Assembly (NCBI GenBank): GCA_930367215.1
Contig: OV884059.1
Coordinates: forward strand, 232,003,803 to 232,067,802
DNA from: Pollenia angustigena
Taxonomy: Eukaryota > Arthropoda > Insecta > Diptera > Polleniidae
Direction: 5' to 3'
DNA length: 64,000 nt
The position numbers and the translations under genes were made by a program. Positions 55,437-64,000 of the stretch are shown here, piece after piece. Below the pieces are notes generated by a model that did not search any database, was not told the origin of the DNA, and saw only the letters and a list, made by a program, of their open reading frames with translations. Every line of letters begins with the position of its first letter. The first letter of the stretch is position 1.

Positions 55437-56205
55437 GTTCAGTGTTTGATGCGAATAGTCTTGCGAAAGTGCAAATGCAAAATATTGTAGCTTTTGCTTG
55501 CACTCCAACAACAAAATATACAGAATTGCAATTGTCACAACATTGCTTTTGCGCAACACGAAAACTGTTTAGCTTTTTTTTTTGCTACATGTATTGCGTT
55601 TACATAACTGATACTCGAACAGCTGACATTTGTGAACAGTAATTTAGAATCGTGAACCAAAATGTAAGATATGGAGCCGACAACTCTAAACAAAAAATTA
55701 AAAAGAGAAAAACCCAACAAAAAGTGGACGGCAGATGAAATAAAAACTTTTGGATTATTTGGAGCAGTCAGAAAACATAGAGGTTAGTATTTAAGAGAAG
55801 TCCGTAATTTTTCAAAAGCAATTTATTTATTGTTATTATTTAGACACCAACAGCTCATATGTTTTATAAAAAATTTATAGAAAAAAGCAGTTACGATGCA
55901 ACCTGGGATATTATAAGGTGGAAGGTAAGATACCTTAAGGCATCTAATAAAAAGGCCAACGATTGGCGTAGTTCTACTAATGCGGCGATAATATTTTCTT
56001 TTGCACTGCTTCGTGGCATTTTAAAACAATTTCATAAAATAATCAAACACCTTTTTGTAAATTTTCACGACCAATAACTCCGTAAAACAGCTGTCATCTA
56101 ATTTGCATCTAGCATTGCAAAGTTGCTTAAAATACCGCTCACTGTCGATGATAAAATTATTGCACTTCCAAACCGTTGCAACCTAAAACGCACCAAACAT
56201 TGAAT
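55437..56205 (+). mobile_element. Probable PIF/Harbinger-type element carrying a SANT gene
   Basis: TTCAGTGTTTGATGCG near 55437 and CGCACCAAACATTGAA ending near 56205 look like degenerate inverted ends bounding a Myb/SANT-like coding remnant. The TSD is not resolved. PIF/Harbinger elements often encode a Myb/SANT-like protein, which is the basis for this suggestion. Confidence 0.35.
55671..56077 (+). pseudogene. Myb/SANT-like DNA-binding protein remnant with one intron
   Basis: Exon 1 (ATG at 55671 to 55782) encodes a Lys-rich start then KKWTADEIKTFGLFGAVRKH, the first SANT helix with its Trp. GTTAGT at 55783 is a plausible donor. Exon 2 encodes AHMFYKKFIEKSSYDATWDI, RWKVRYLKASNKKANDWRSS and a stop at 56077, fitting the second half of a Myb/SANT-like domain (TAxxYYxKFLE...ATWDxIRxKVRxLK...KAxDWR). 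The acceptor that restores frame is CAACAG at 55853; the one at 55843 would retain a conserved-looking 'TPTA' but shifts frame. The third helix after 'STN' looks lost. Probably transposon-encoded. Confidence 0.5.
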
Positions 56206-57157
56206 ACCGCTAATATAAAACTTCGGCAGGGGAAGACGAATTTAAAACATCAACTTTGGAAAAACAAGCCAGGAAGGAAGTTCCATAAGCAATAGAGATC
56301 TGGGGATTGCTCGGACCGATAGATCTGTTAAATTTACCACAGGAAAAGGACTTATCTCTTTTTTTTTAATTTTGGGATATACATATGTTAAGATAACTTC
56401 GGCAAGACAATATGCTATATTAACAATGCATTTATTTATATTTTTTATTAAACATATCGTCAGCTCCTTATTGGTTTGGCGCATATGTCAAAAAGTCGTA
56501 GTTTAGAAAAACGACAATGAAGGTTTATGTGAAGTTTTCCGAAAATATACCCGATAGAACTTTTTTATATTTTCACCACTGCTACTGACATATCGAGCCC
56601 CATTTGCGAGTATATCGTAAGCGACGATTATATCGCAAATAGGGTTCGATATGTTTTGAAGAAAAGTTTAAATTTTTTTTGCGTTTGTTAACGAACTGAG
56701 ACGTTTGTTTTGTGCCGCATACGCAATTTATCTAAATTTATTTATAAAAAGTAGATTTTTGTGCTGCATACGCATACGCAGTGGTTGACATTTTGTTTTC
56801 TTTTTACTACATTTTTTCATAAGGCAGTAAAACAAAAAAGCAAGAGTGAAAATTATTATACACGTGGCGTGTAGAGCAAAACAATACTTAATAGGCTTTA
56901 AAATAGTCGCAAAACCGGATTTGGATTCAAAAAAGGGGTATTCCAAATAAATATGCGCCATACTTAACTAAATTTTTTTTTTTTTAATGGTCATTCAAAC
57001 CAATAATGAGGTGACGATATGCATATAACTCTTTTTTTATTGTCATCGTAGCCAAATATGTTAAATTTAGTCTCGTAGCTAAAAATTTTGTATGTATTTT
57101 TTTTTGTAATTGTATTTATTAATTTTATTTTCTTATACATACAACAAGAGACAATCT
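56206..57157. other. AT-rich DNA with one strong hairpin
   Basis: CATATCGAGCCCCATTTGCG at 56589 is mirrored by CGCAAATAGGGTTCGATATG ending at 56652, a 64-bp palindrome that may be a minimal MITE. A TGC(C/T)GCATACGCA repeat occurs at about 56714 and 56763. No gene. Confidence 0.5.
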
Positions 57158-57768
57158 TCTATTTATATATATAAAATAGGATGTGTGTATGTATGTAACG
57201 TATGGACACCAAAACGGCTGGGCCGATTTTGATGAAATTTTTAGGGAATCTTCAGAATATTCAGGCGGGTGACACTGTGAAGAAGCAAAATCCAATTTTC
57301 ATATTGCACCACCAATGACATCTATATAATTTGGACGATTTTTTCTTTAAAATGATCGCCATGGTCCAACTTTAGATTTATACGAAAAGAAAATTTTGCA
57401 CCGCCCACTTTTTTCGAATTACCTAAAATCAAAAAACGGCTCCATGGATTTGACAAATTTTTCTTTCAAATGTTCGTATTATTCCATTTTAAGTTTTTAT
57501 CGAAAGAAAAATTTGCCACGCCTACTTTTACGCCCACTTTTTCTATTAGGCGCATAACTTGAGAACGGCTTCACCGATTTGGACTATTTTTTCTATAAAA
57601 TCATCGCCATGGTCCAACTTAGGTTTTTACGGAAAGAAAATTTTGCCGCGCCCACTTAAACGCCAACTTTTTTTCTTTCAAATGTTCGTATCTTTTTTAC
57701 GGATTTTAAAAATCGAACGCAAACATTTCTCCTAATTTGGACAGGACAACGTCAGTCGGGTCAGCTGG
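57158..57768 (+). mobile_element. Short non-autonomous Helitron
   Basis: The 5' end TCTATTTATATATATAAAAT and 3' end GACAACGTCAGTCGGGTCAG followed by CTGG fit a Helitron whose usual CTAG has one substitution. Internal units marked by GCCATGGTCCAACTT occur twice about 248 bp apart. Same family as 40984-41739. Confidence 0.75.
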
Positions 57769-57929
57769 TATCTTTTAAATTACAGCATTAGAATTAGACA
57801 AGTTTAAGTATACATTGATAAAGAAATACTTTCTTTAAACTACATAGATTATATTTAAATTTAAATAGAGTAAAATAAACAAACTAAAGGTATATAAAAA
57901 TAAAATAAAAAGTTTACATTTAAAACATT

Positions 57930-58317
57930 AAAAAATTTTCAAAAAATATTCCTTCAGTAATTTTCTAAATCTTACAGCGTTGCTAGTGATTTGCAAATCA
58001 TTTGGAAGTTGATTCCAGAGACGTATGCTTAATATAAAGTATTGGCATTCAGAAGCATGGTCACGGTGACGAAATTGTATTAAATTTTTCCCTCCACACG
58101 ATCTAGAAAACTGCAGACGTTCATAAAGATATTTTGGCTCCTTTGTCGTTATTATTTTGTGAAGTAATATTAACTAAGTGAAGTAATATTAATATAGCAG
58201 TTTTGCCAAACTCTATTTCGTGGTTTATTTGATGTTTCACTTCGTTGATAACTTGCTTTTTTCTTTAAATACGGCTGTGATCTTAAAATATTTCGCACAG
58301 TTTCGGAATGAATAATT
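57930..58317 (-). pseudogene. Non-LTR retrotransposon C-terminal tail
   Basis: On the minus strand: VRNILRSQPYLKKKASYQRS upstream, ILLHKIITT after a frame change, then EPKYLYERLQFSRSCGGKNL, IQFRHRDHASECQYFILSIR and LWNQLPNDLQITSNAVRFRK. The '(I)RLWNxLPxxLQ...xFRKxLK' ending is the terminal segment of some non-LTR RT proteins, and matches the 10.2-kb fragment in layout. It is cut on its upstream side by the poly(A) tail of the next element (T run at 58318-58335). Confidence 0.6.
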
Positions 58318-59090
58318 TTTTTTTTTTTTTTTTTGGCTTTTTTCAATATCTTTCACAGAATTTACTGCATTAGTTTTAGGTTCATCTGTCTTTTTGATTG
58401 TTTGCTTGGTTGTTGTTGTTACAGCTCGACCTGAAATTCTTCTTTTTCGCTCTATCCATCCAACTCAGCTAAATCAAGGCCCAGTAGCTGTGCTACCTCA
58501 CGTGGGCGGGTCCATAAGGAAACTGTTTTTAGCTGGGTTGGGTTAGCACTGCAGTTGAATTGGTGTCGTACGTTGTGTGGCCTATTCCACATGCAGGACA
58601 AAGGTCAGGAATGGTGCTATTTATTCTGGACCAGTATGAGTTAAAACGAGCGCACCATCCTGACCTCAATTGCACCAATGGCACTTTCGTCCGTTGTGGT
58701 AAGTTCCGCTCTTCGCAACAGGTAGGGCACGACCTCCTAAAACGATATTTTCTCGGTGGCTGTTCATCGCACTCTCCACCGACTCCCTATGAATTGCATT
58801 CAGAGCTGCCCTGTATGAAGTGTGGTCTGTCATAGAGTCCAGGTGTTGTTGGATTTCACACTCATGCCAGCGAAAATCTTTCCTGACATGTCTCGCGGGG
58901 GGTCTAATTCCGTCAGATGGTAATTCGGATGTCCCCTCCGATGACATCCCAGACGGAACTGCTTTGTCAGCATTATGTTATGTTCCTTGACCGTCATCAT
59001 CATCGCTTCATCATGCAGGTATTTTGACAACTCTGAAGCTTCTTCCACTAAGTATCGCTGACTCTTGGGGTCAACACCGGCGCTGCGTAG
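58318..59090 (-). pseudogene. Non-LTR (Jockey-like) ORF2 C-terminus with poly(A)
   Basis: The minus strand reads KQFRLGCHRRGHPNYHLTEL, FRWHECEIQQHLDSMTDHTS, AALNAIHRESVESAMNSHRE with NIVLGGRALPVA, then after frame changes INSTIPDLCPACGIGHTTYD and WALI*LSWMD-like sequence to a stop at about 58452. The stop is followed by a short 3' UTR and an A tail (T run at 58318-58335 on plus). The 'SRI...xxCPxCxxxPHxTxHLFxCPxxPT' zinc tail is typical of Jockey-group ORF2 proteins. 5'-truncated and frameshifted. Confidence 0.65.
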
Positions 59091-59245
59091 TTAACCACTG
59101 ACCGGCCAATCGTTTTGTTCGTTTGTTTGCTTGCTTGGTCTACCTGATCGGTGAGTATTTTCAGTTGTATTAATGTCATTAAAATTTTTTATTTTCATTT
59201 CCTTTTTCGATTTTTAGGGACAATTAAAAAAAAACGTTTTACTTA

Positions 59246-59482
59246 TAATGCCCGTAATTTCAACAAATAGATATCTAGCTGTGTATAGGTTTCAAAATTT
59301 TAAAACGTTTTTCTTACCTACGGGTTAAAGTGGAAATATATTTTACACCACCGATTTTCGATAGTTAATTCACGTAGGTAACATAACCGTTTAAATTACC
59401 AAAATAGTGGTTGCAGATAGGAAAAAATAACTGTTAGTTACGAAAACGACTAGATATCTTTTTGTAGAAATTACGGGCATTA
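59246..59482. mobile_element. MITE with TAATGCCCGTAATT ends
   Basis: TAATGCCCGTAATTTCAACA and GAAATTACGGGCATTA are inverted; the 33-bp TIR also includes AGATATCTAG. 237 bp, non-coding. Confidence 0.75.
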
Positions 59483-59968
59483 CAATCAGCCTTTTTACGG
59501 TTGTCGTTATCGTTAACGACGAATCTCCAAAATCAATCACGAATAGATTCATTGACTTTTCCAATGAAGATGACGATGTTATCAATATTAAAAACCCACC
59601 GAACCAAAACCTCCGCCGCACAGTGGCTGAAAATGTTATTTCATTGGCCAAAAGTCCAATTTTTGTTTGTCACCGATTTCAAAAATTTTAATTTTATTTG
59701 ATAGTAAACATATTAAAACTAAGGTAGCCAAAAAATTAGGTCAAAATATTGGTAATTGTGGTTGTGCCATGTTGTTAAACACAACTTTTTTTTTAATTCA
59801 GAAAAGTGTTTTTTTTTAAATATTTAATCCAAAAGAAATTATCATTACACAAAAACTATTATCGATAATGACCTGTTTGCTTTTTTGCTAGGTTGGTAGT
59901 CTTGTTATCTTTAAAAAGGTAATATTTGCGACTGTTGTGTTATTTATATTTGAGATGTTACGACATAT
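59483..59968. other. AT-rich DNA, nothing recognised
   Basis: The two short frames here (both strands) look spurious. Confidence 0.4.
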
Positions 59969-60960
59969 TTTCTAAACTACTATATTTTTGTCAAATTTCC
60001 ACTTTAGTAGAATAGAACTTTTGCGGATCAAAAGGGATTAAGAAGGTAAAACCACTGATAGAAAGGTGAAAGTGTTTTTGTTAACCCTGTATATACTCTT
60101 GTACCCGTTTGGACCCGTCTGTTTAACACTTTTTTAATTTTAATGAAATTACTCAAAAAAAAATTTCTAAACTACTATATTTTTGTCAAATTTCCACTTT
60201 AGTAGAATAGAACTTTCGCGGACCAAAAGGGACCCAGAAGGTGAAACCACTGATAGAAAGATAAAAGTGTTTTCTTTAACCCTGTATATACTCTTGTACC
60301 CGTTTGGACCCGTCTGTTTAACACTTTTTTAATTTTAATGAAATTACTCAAAAAAAATTTCTAAACTACTATATTTTTGTCAAATTTCAACTTTAGTAGA
60401 ATAGAACTTTTGCGGATCAAAAGGGATTAAGAAGGTAAAACCACTGATAGAAAGGTGAAAGTGTTTTTTTTTACCCCTGTATATACTCTTGTACCCGTTT
60501 GGACCCGTCTGTTTAACACTTTTTTAATTTTAATGAAATTACTCAAAAAAAAATTTCTAAACTACTATATTTTTGTCAAATTTCAACTTTAGTAGAATAG
60601 AACTTTTGCGGATCAAAAGGGATTAAGAAGGTAAAGCCACTGATAGAAAGGTGAAAGTGTTTTCTTTACCCCTGTACATGCTCTTGTACCCGTTTGGATC
60701 CGTTTGTTTAACACTTTTTTTTAATTTTAATGAAATTACTCAAAAAAAAAATTTCTAAACTACTATATTTTTGTCAAATTTCAACTTTTGTAGAATAGAA
60801 CTTTTGCGGATCAAAAGGGATTAAGAAGGTAAAACCACTGATAGAAAGGTGAAAGTGTTTTCTTTACCCCTGCATATACTCTTGTACCCGTTTGGACCCG
60901 TCTGTTCAACACTTTTTTAAATTTAATGTAATTACTCCAAAAAAATTTTTTTGTTTGAAA
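59969..60960 (+). repeat. 195-bp satellite array, five units
   Basis: CTACTATATTTTTGTCAAAT starts units at 59977, 60172, 60366, 60562 and 60760, i.e. spacing of 194-198 bp. Each unit continues with TAGAATAGAACTTTTGCGGA, CTCTTGTACCCGTTTGGACC and TTAATGAAATTACTC. Units are very similar, with changes mainly in A-run length. Confidence 0.9.
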
Positions 60961-61175
60961 TTTTTTCTTACTTTTTTTTTATTTCGCAAAAATGTTTGCA
61001 GAAGTAATAGAAATCATGTGCTATTGCCTTCAAAAAAATTTTATGATATAGGGAATAATCACCCCTATCGCGAATGTTATGGGAAAATGATACATGGGAT
61101 CAAACCTAAATTCCCATCACCAACAAATTGGTATCGCAAATATTTTTGGAGTAAAAATTTATATTGTGAATTATC

Positions 61176-62269
61176 GGCTCCACGAAAAGCCCCCCAATGA
61201 AATAAAGCCCAAACGAGAAATGAAACATTCCTCAATATTTTTCCATACATTTTTGGGTGTTATTTCATATGATATAACTCCCAATTTTTTTGGGCCGTTT
61301 TTTCATTTTTTTTGGGAATTATTTCATTCTTCATTTGGGGTTTTCAAATTATGAAATAATCTCCAATGAAGTAACTCCCAACAAATTTTTAAAATTCGGG
61401 GCTTGTTTCATAGCGTGTTTAATTTGGGTGTTATTTCATTTTTTATTCGGGAGTTATTTAATTTTTAAAGCTGTTTGTTTTTGGTGTTTATTTCATTTGC
61501 TTAGTTTGATCTTTTTCCTTTTTTTTGAGAATTCAAGTAACTGTTTTTTGAAATAACAGTGTCAACATATGAGTACAATCTGCCTTGCATGTTGAGTTGA
61601 GTTGTTGTAAAACATAAAATATTTTCAGATGTGCATCGAAGTTCGGACGCTTTACATCATCTCGTGTTAATATTTAAAAAAATGGCATTCGAAATTGTTG
61701 GTGGAAAACGAAGAAATAGCAATTTTCTATATTCTTTAAGTGAAACACAATTATATTTAAACAGTGGAGGTAGTTGTGTAAAGGCCAAACGTAAAAGGCA
61801 AATTGTCTTCCGAACTGCAAAAATAGGGCAGGGCTACAAGGATCTACGGGCGGGTCAAATAACTGCGCCAATATTTTTGAACCGAATATATCCTTATTAT
61901 GAAGAAGACGCCTGTGGGCCTCCACACGATTCATTTCAATAATTTTGCGACTTTGCTGTTGGTCCATATTGACTTCATGAAATCCTTGGTGAAACTGACT
62001 CTTTTATGAATTTTGGTCATAATTTCATTTTTGTTGCTGGTGGGGTTTATTTCATTGGGGGTTATTTCATTTTCGTCATTGGGTGTTATTTCATATGAAA
62101 TAACTTCCAAATATTGGGGGTTGTTTCGTTTTCGTTTTGGGGTTTATTTCATTTATTTTTCGATGTTATTTCATTCACTGCTTTTGGGGGTTATTTCCTA
62201 TTTTTTGGGGTTTATTTCATTGGGGGTTATTTCCTGGGCGTTATTTCATTGGGGGCTTTTCGTGGAGCC
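61176..62269. mobile_element. Foldback / MULE-like element with GGCTCCACG ends
   Basis: GGCTCCACGAAAAGCCCCCC at 61176 and GGGGGCTTTTCGTGGAGCC at 62269 are inverted. Both arms (61176-61560, 62020-62269) are degenerate runs of AATGAAATAACnCCC units. Similarity outside the ends (for example GGTATCGCAAATA against TTTGGCATCGCCAATG) suggests that the true TIRs may extend further. No exact TSD. A 103-codon frame lies in the centre. Confidence 0.65.
61631..61942 (+). pseudogene. Central open frame, possible FLYWCH-type zinc-finger relic
   Basis: The frame encodes 103 residues including AFEIVGGKRRNSNFLYSLSE and RAGQITAPIFLNRIYPYYEE. In the overlapping +1 frame the second half reads LPNCKNRAGLQGSTGG then ANIFEPNI, close to the '(L)xCxxxxxxxCxGSxxxxxxxxIxxPNxH' layout of FLYWCH fingers common in MULE-type proteins. 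Key Cys and His residues are partly missing. It fits a MULE origin for the element but is weak; an unrelated non-coding frame is possible. Confidence 0.3.
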
Positions 62270-62424
62270 AAATTTACATGTTCCCTTCTCGTTCACATCA
62301 TCACTTGTTGGGAATTTATTTATTAAAAAAATTCGCGGGAGTAAACATTGGCGATGCCAAATTTTTTAAGTTTGGGAATTCATTCCCAAAAAATTTGTTA
62401 TGGGAATCATTCACAATACGAAAT
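62270..62424. other. Flank between foldback and HINE
   Basis: Contains GGGAATTCATTCCC-type palindromes that may belong to the outer arms of the preceding foldback element. Confidence 0.35.
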
Positions 62425-63812
62425 AAAACAAGTTAGAGTACTATATTCGGCTGTGCCGAATCTTTGATACCCTCCACCGACAGTTCGAATGTTTAAGGAG
62501 TAATATCTGTATGATGTTATTATAATCTTAAGCTGTGACGATTTGTTATTAATTATGGTTTAAGGCAACCAAACTGTTTTCCGGTAGAAGGGTTTATATG
62601 GGGCCTAGGGTAAATTATGGACCGATCATCACGAAATTTCACAGCGTCATTTCTAGTCCTTTAAAACTGTGACGTACCAATTTCTGTTATGATAGCATTA
62701 TTAATTATGGTTTTAGGTGTACTGAACTGTTTTCCGGGAGTAGGGTTTCTATGGGGCCTAGGGTAAATTATGTACCGATCTTCACGAAATTTCACAGTAT
62801 CATTTATAGTCCTATAAAACTGTGACGGGCCAAAATTTGTTATGATTGCATTATTTTTTACGGTTTTAGGCGTACTAAAATGTTTTCCGGTAGTAGGGTT
62901 TATATGGAGCCCAAGGTAAATTATGGACCGATCATCACGAAATTTCACAGTGTTATTTCTTGTCCTAAAAAACTGTGACGTACCAAATTTTGTTACGCTA
63001 GCGGTATTTTTTACGGTTTTAGGGGTACTAAACTGTTTTCCGGGAGTAGGGTTTATATAGGGCCCAGGGTAAATTATGGACCGATCTTCACGAAATTACA
63101 CAGTTTTATTTCTTGTCCTATAAAACTTCGATGTACCAAATTTTGTTATGATAGCATTATTTTTTACGGATTTAGGCGTACTAAACTGTTTTCCGGGAGT
63201 AAGGTTTATATGGGGCCCAGGGTAAGTTATGGACCGATCTTCACGAAATAACACAATTTTATTTCTTGCCCAATAAAACTTTGATGTACCAAATTTTGTT
63301 ATGATAGCATTATTTTTTACGTTTTTAGGCGTACTAAGTTGTTTTCCGGAAGTAGCTTTTATATGGGGCCTATGGTAAATTATGGACCGATCTTCACGAA
63401 ACTTAACAGTTTAATTTCTAGTCCTATGTAACTGTGACTTGCCAAAATTTGTAATGATAGCATTGTTAGTTAGGGTTTTAGGCTTAATATACTGTTTTCC
63501 GGGAGTAGGGCTTATATGGGGCCTAGGGAAAATTATTGACGGATCTTCACGAAATTTCACAGCGTGATTTCCAGTTGAATAAAACGAATTGTTGCGAAAT
63601 CTTATATCATTCTGTGCATTTTTCCACCATTTATGTTAGTTTTTGTAACAAAATCATCAATTTTTTTTAAGGTGGTGGTTCCACTTAAAATTACTCAAGG
63701 ACCGAGAATATATATACTTTATAGGGTCTGAGATGAATAGTAAAAAAGTTTCACACGGAATGACAAACTGAATATACCCTCTTCACAACTAATTGTGGTG
63801 GAGGGTATACAA
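62425..63812 (+). mobile_element. HINE / DINE-TR-like element with a tandem core
   Basis: The 5' end AAAACAAGTTAGAGTACTAT is followed by the palindrome TTCGGCTGTGCCGAA. The 3' end has a stem-loop, TATACCCTCTTCACAA...TTGTGGTGGAGGGTATA (63772-63809). These are the terminal features of Helentron-associated INE (HINE/DINE-1) elements. The body is a seven-unit 153-bp array, a layout like the DINE-TR elements described from Drosophila. The minus-strand 95-codon frame is repeat-derived. Confidence 0.75.
62500..63575 (+). repeat. Seven tandem units in exact 153-bp register
   Basis: The CCGG of 'ACTGTTTTCCGG' falls at 62581, 62734, 62887, 63040, 63193, 63346 and 63499: six consecutive intervals of exactly 153 bp. 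Each unit contains AGGGTAAATTATGGACCGAT, CACGAAATTTCACAG and a GTGACGTACCAAATTTTGTT-like block. Units differ by substitutions. Confidence 0.9.
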
Positions 63813-64000
63813 ATATGGGAACAGAATACAGGTAGTTCATATAAAAAATTTTATTATTGTTACACAATCAGGAAAACGTATACCTGTCCTGATTCATCCT
63901 TATCCGTTAGACTACTTTCACACTAACCAATTTTATAGTAGAATTAAGAGCTAAAACACGCGTTTACGCTAAACAGGTATATTGTGAATCCCACCTTAGA
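63813..64000. other. No recognised feature
   Basis: Short AT-rich stretch to the window edge. Confidence 0.4.

Noticed and set aside
62013..62436. Three overlapping 70-118 codon frames rich in Gly, Phe and Ile
   Set aside because: They arise from GGGGTTATTTCATT units read in three frames.
62661..62948. 95-codon minus-strand frame with a 51-residue internal repeat
   Set aside because: A direct consequence of the 153-bp tandem repeat (3 x 51); frames are closed in other units.

Overview
This window is strongly AT-rich eukaryotic DNA without a single intact gene. It reads as transposon-packed intergenic or intronic sequence from a fly. The dipteran assignment is an inference from four things: DINE-1/HINE-type Helentron derivatives with the TATACCC stem-loop and the 'GAGTCGA...GATGTCCGTC' block, Jockey-clade and R1-like non-LTR retrotransposon remnants, many hAT, PIF/Harbinger and Tc1/mariner MITEs, and short introns. 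The variety and density of elements suggest a large calyptrate-fly genome (blowfly or house-fly group), but I cannot name a species.

Layout. 0.9-5.3 kb: two foldback (MULE-like) elements and small palindromic MITEs. 5.36-8.24 kb: a non-autonomous Helitron with both termini and about twelve 118-bp tandem repeats. 8.3-9.8 kb: nested inverted-repeat elements around a 892-bp hAT with a perfect 8-bp TSD. 10.2-13.4 kb: non-LTR remnants, including a Jockey-type RT split by a 5'-truncated RTE-type insertion with a 7-bp TSD. 13.9-17.2 kb: a palindromic AATTCATTTGAATTG array and a Harbinger-like MITE. 19.0-24.2 kb: a 5.2-kb hAT-like element that has accumulated other MITEs. 24.5-30.9 kb: transposase remnants, a MITE pair and a 3-kb inverted-repeat element. 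31.5-33.7 kb: a Transib-like element with CACAGTG ends (identical to the V(D)J RSS heptamer) and a 5-bp CGTCC duplication; an empty version of its host repeat occurs at 3.6 kb. 34-46.4 kb: many MITEs, two large hAT elements and a Helitron/HINE chimera. 48.3-59.1 kb: non-LTR fragments on both strands, a Tc1-like remnant, a hAT-in-hAT nest, a long foldback, a Myb/SANT-like coding remnant and a second Helitron. 59.2-63.8 kb: a MITE, a 195-bp satellite, a foldback with a possible FLYWCH trace, and a DINE-TR-like HINE with seven units in exact 153-bp register.

How it fits together. Almost every recognisable unit is a mobile element, and many are nested, so relative ages can be read from TSDs. Four hAT elements with CAGNGNTGNC(A) ends show a shared design: very short TIRs plus a family-specific subterminal motif present in the same orientation at both ends. 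Coding remnants (RT, RNase H, hAT-like, Tc1/mariner, Transib-like, SANT, zinc finger) are all frameshifted, truncated or interrupted. I see no convincing host exon, tRNA gene or promoter. All element boundaries were read by eye from terminal and target-site repeats, without alignment or database support.
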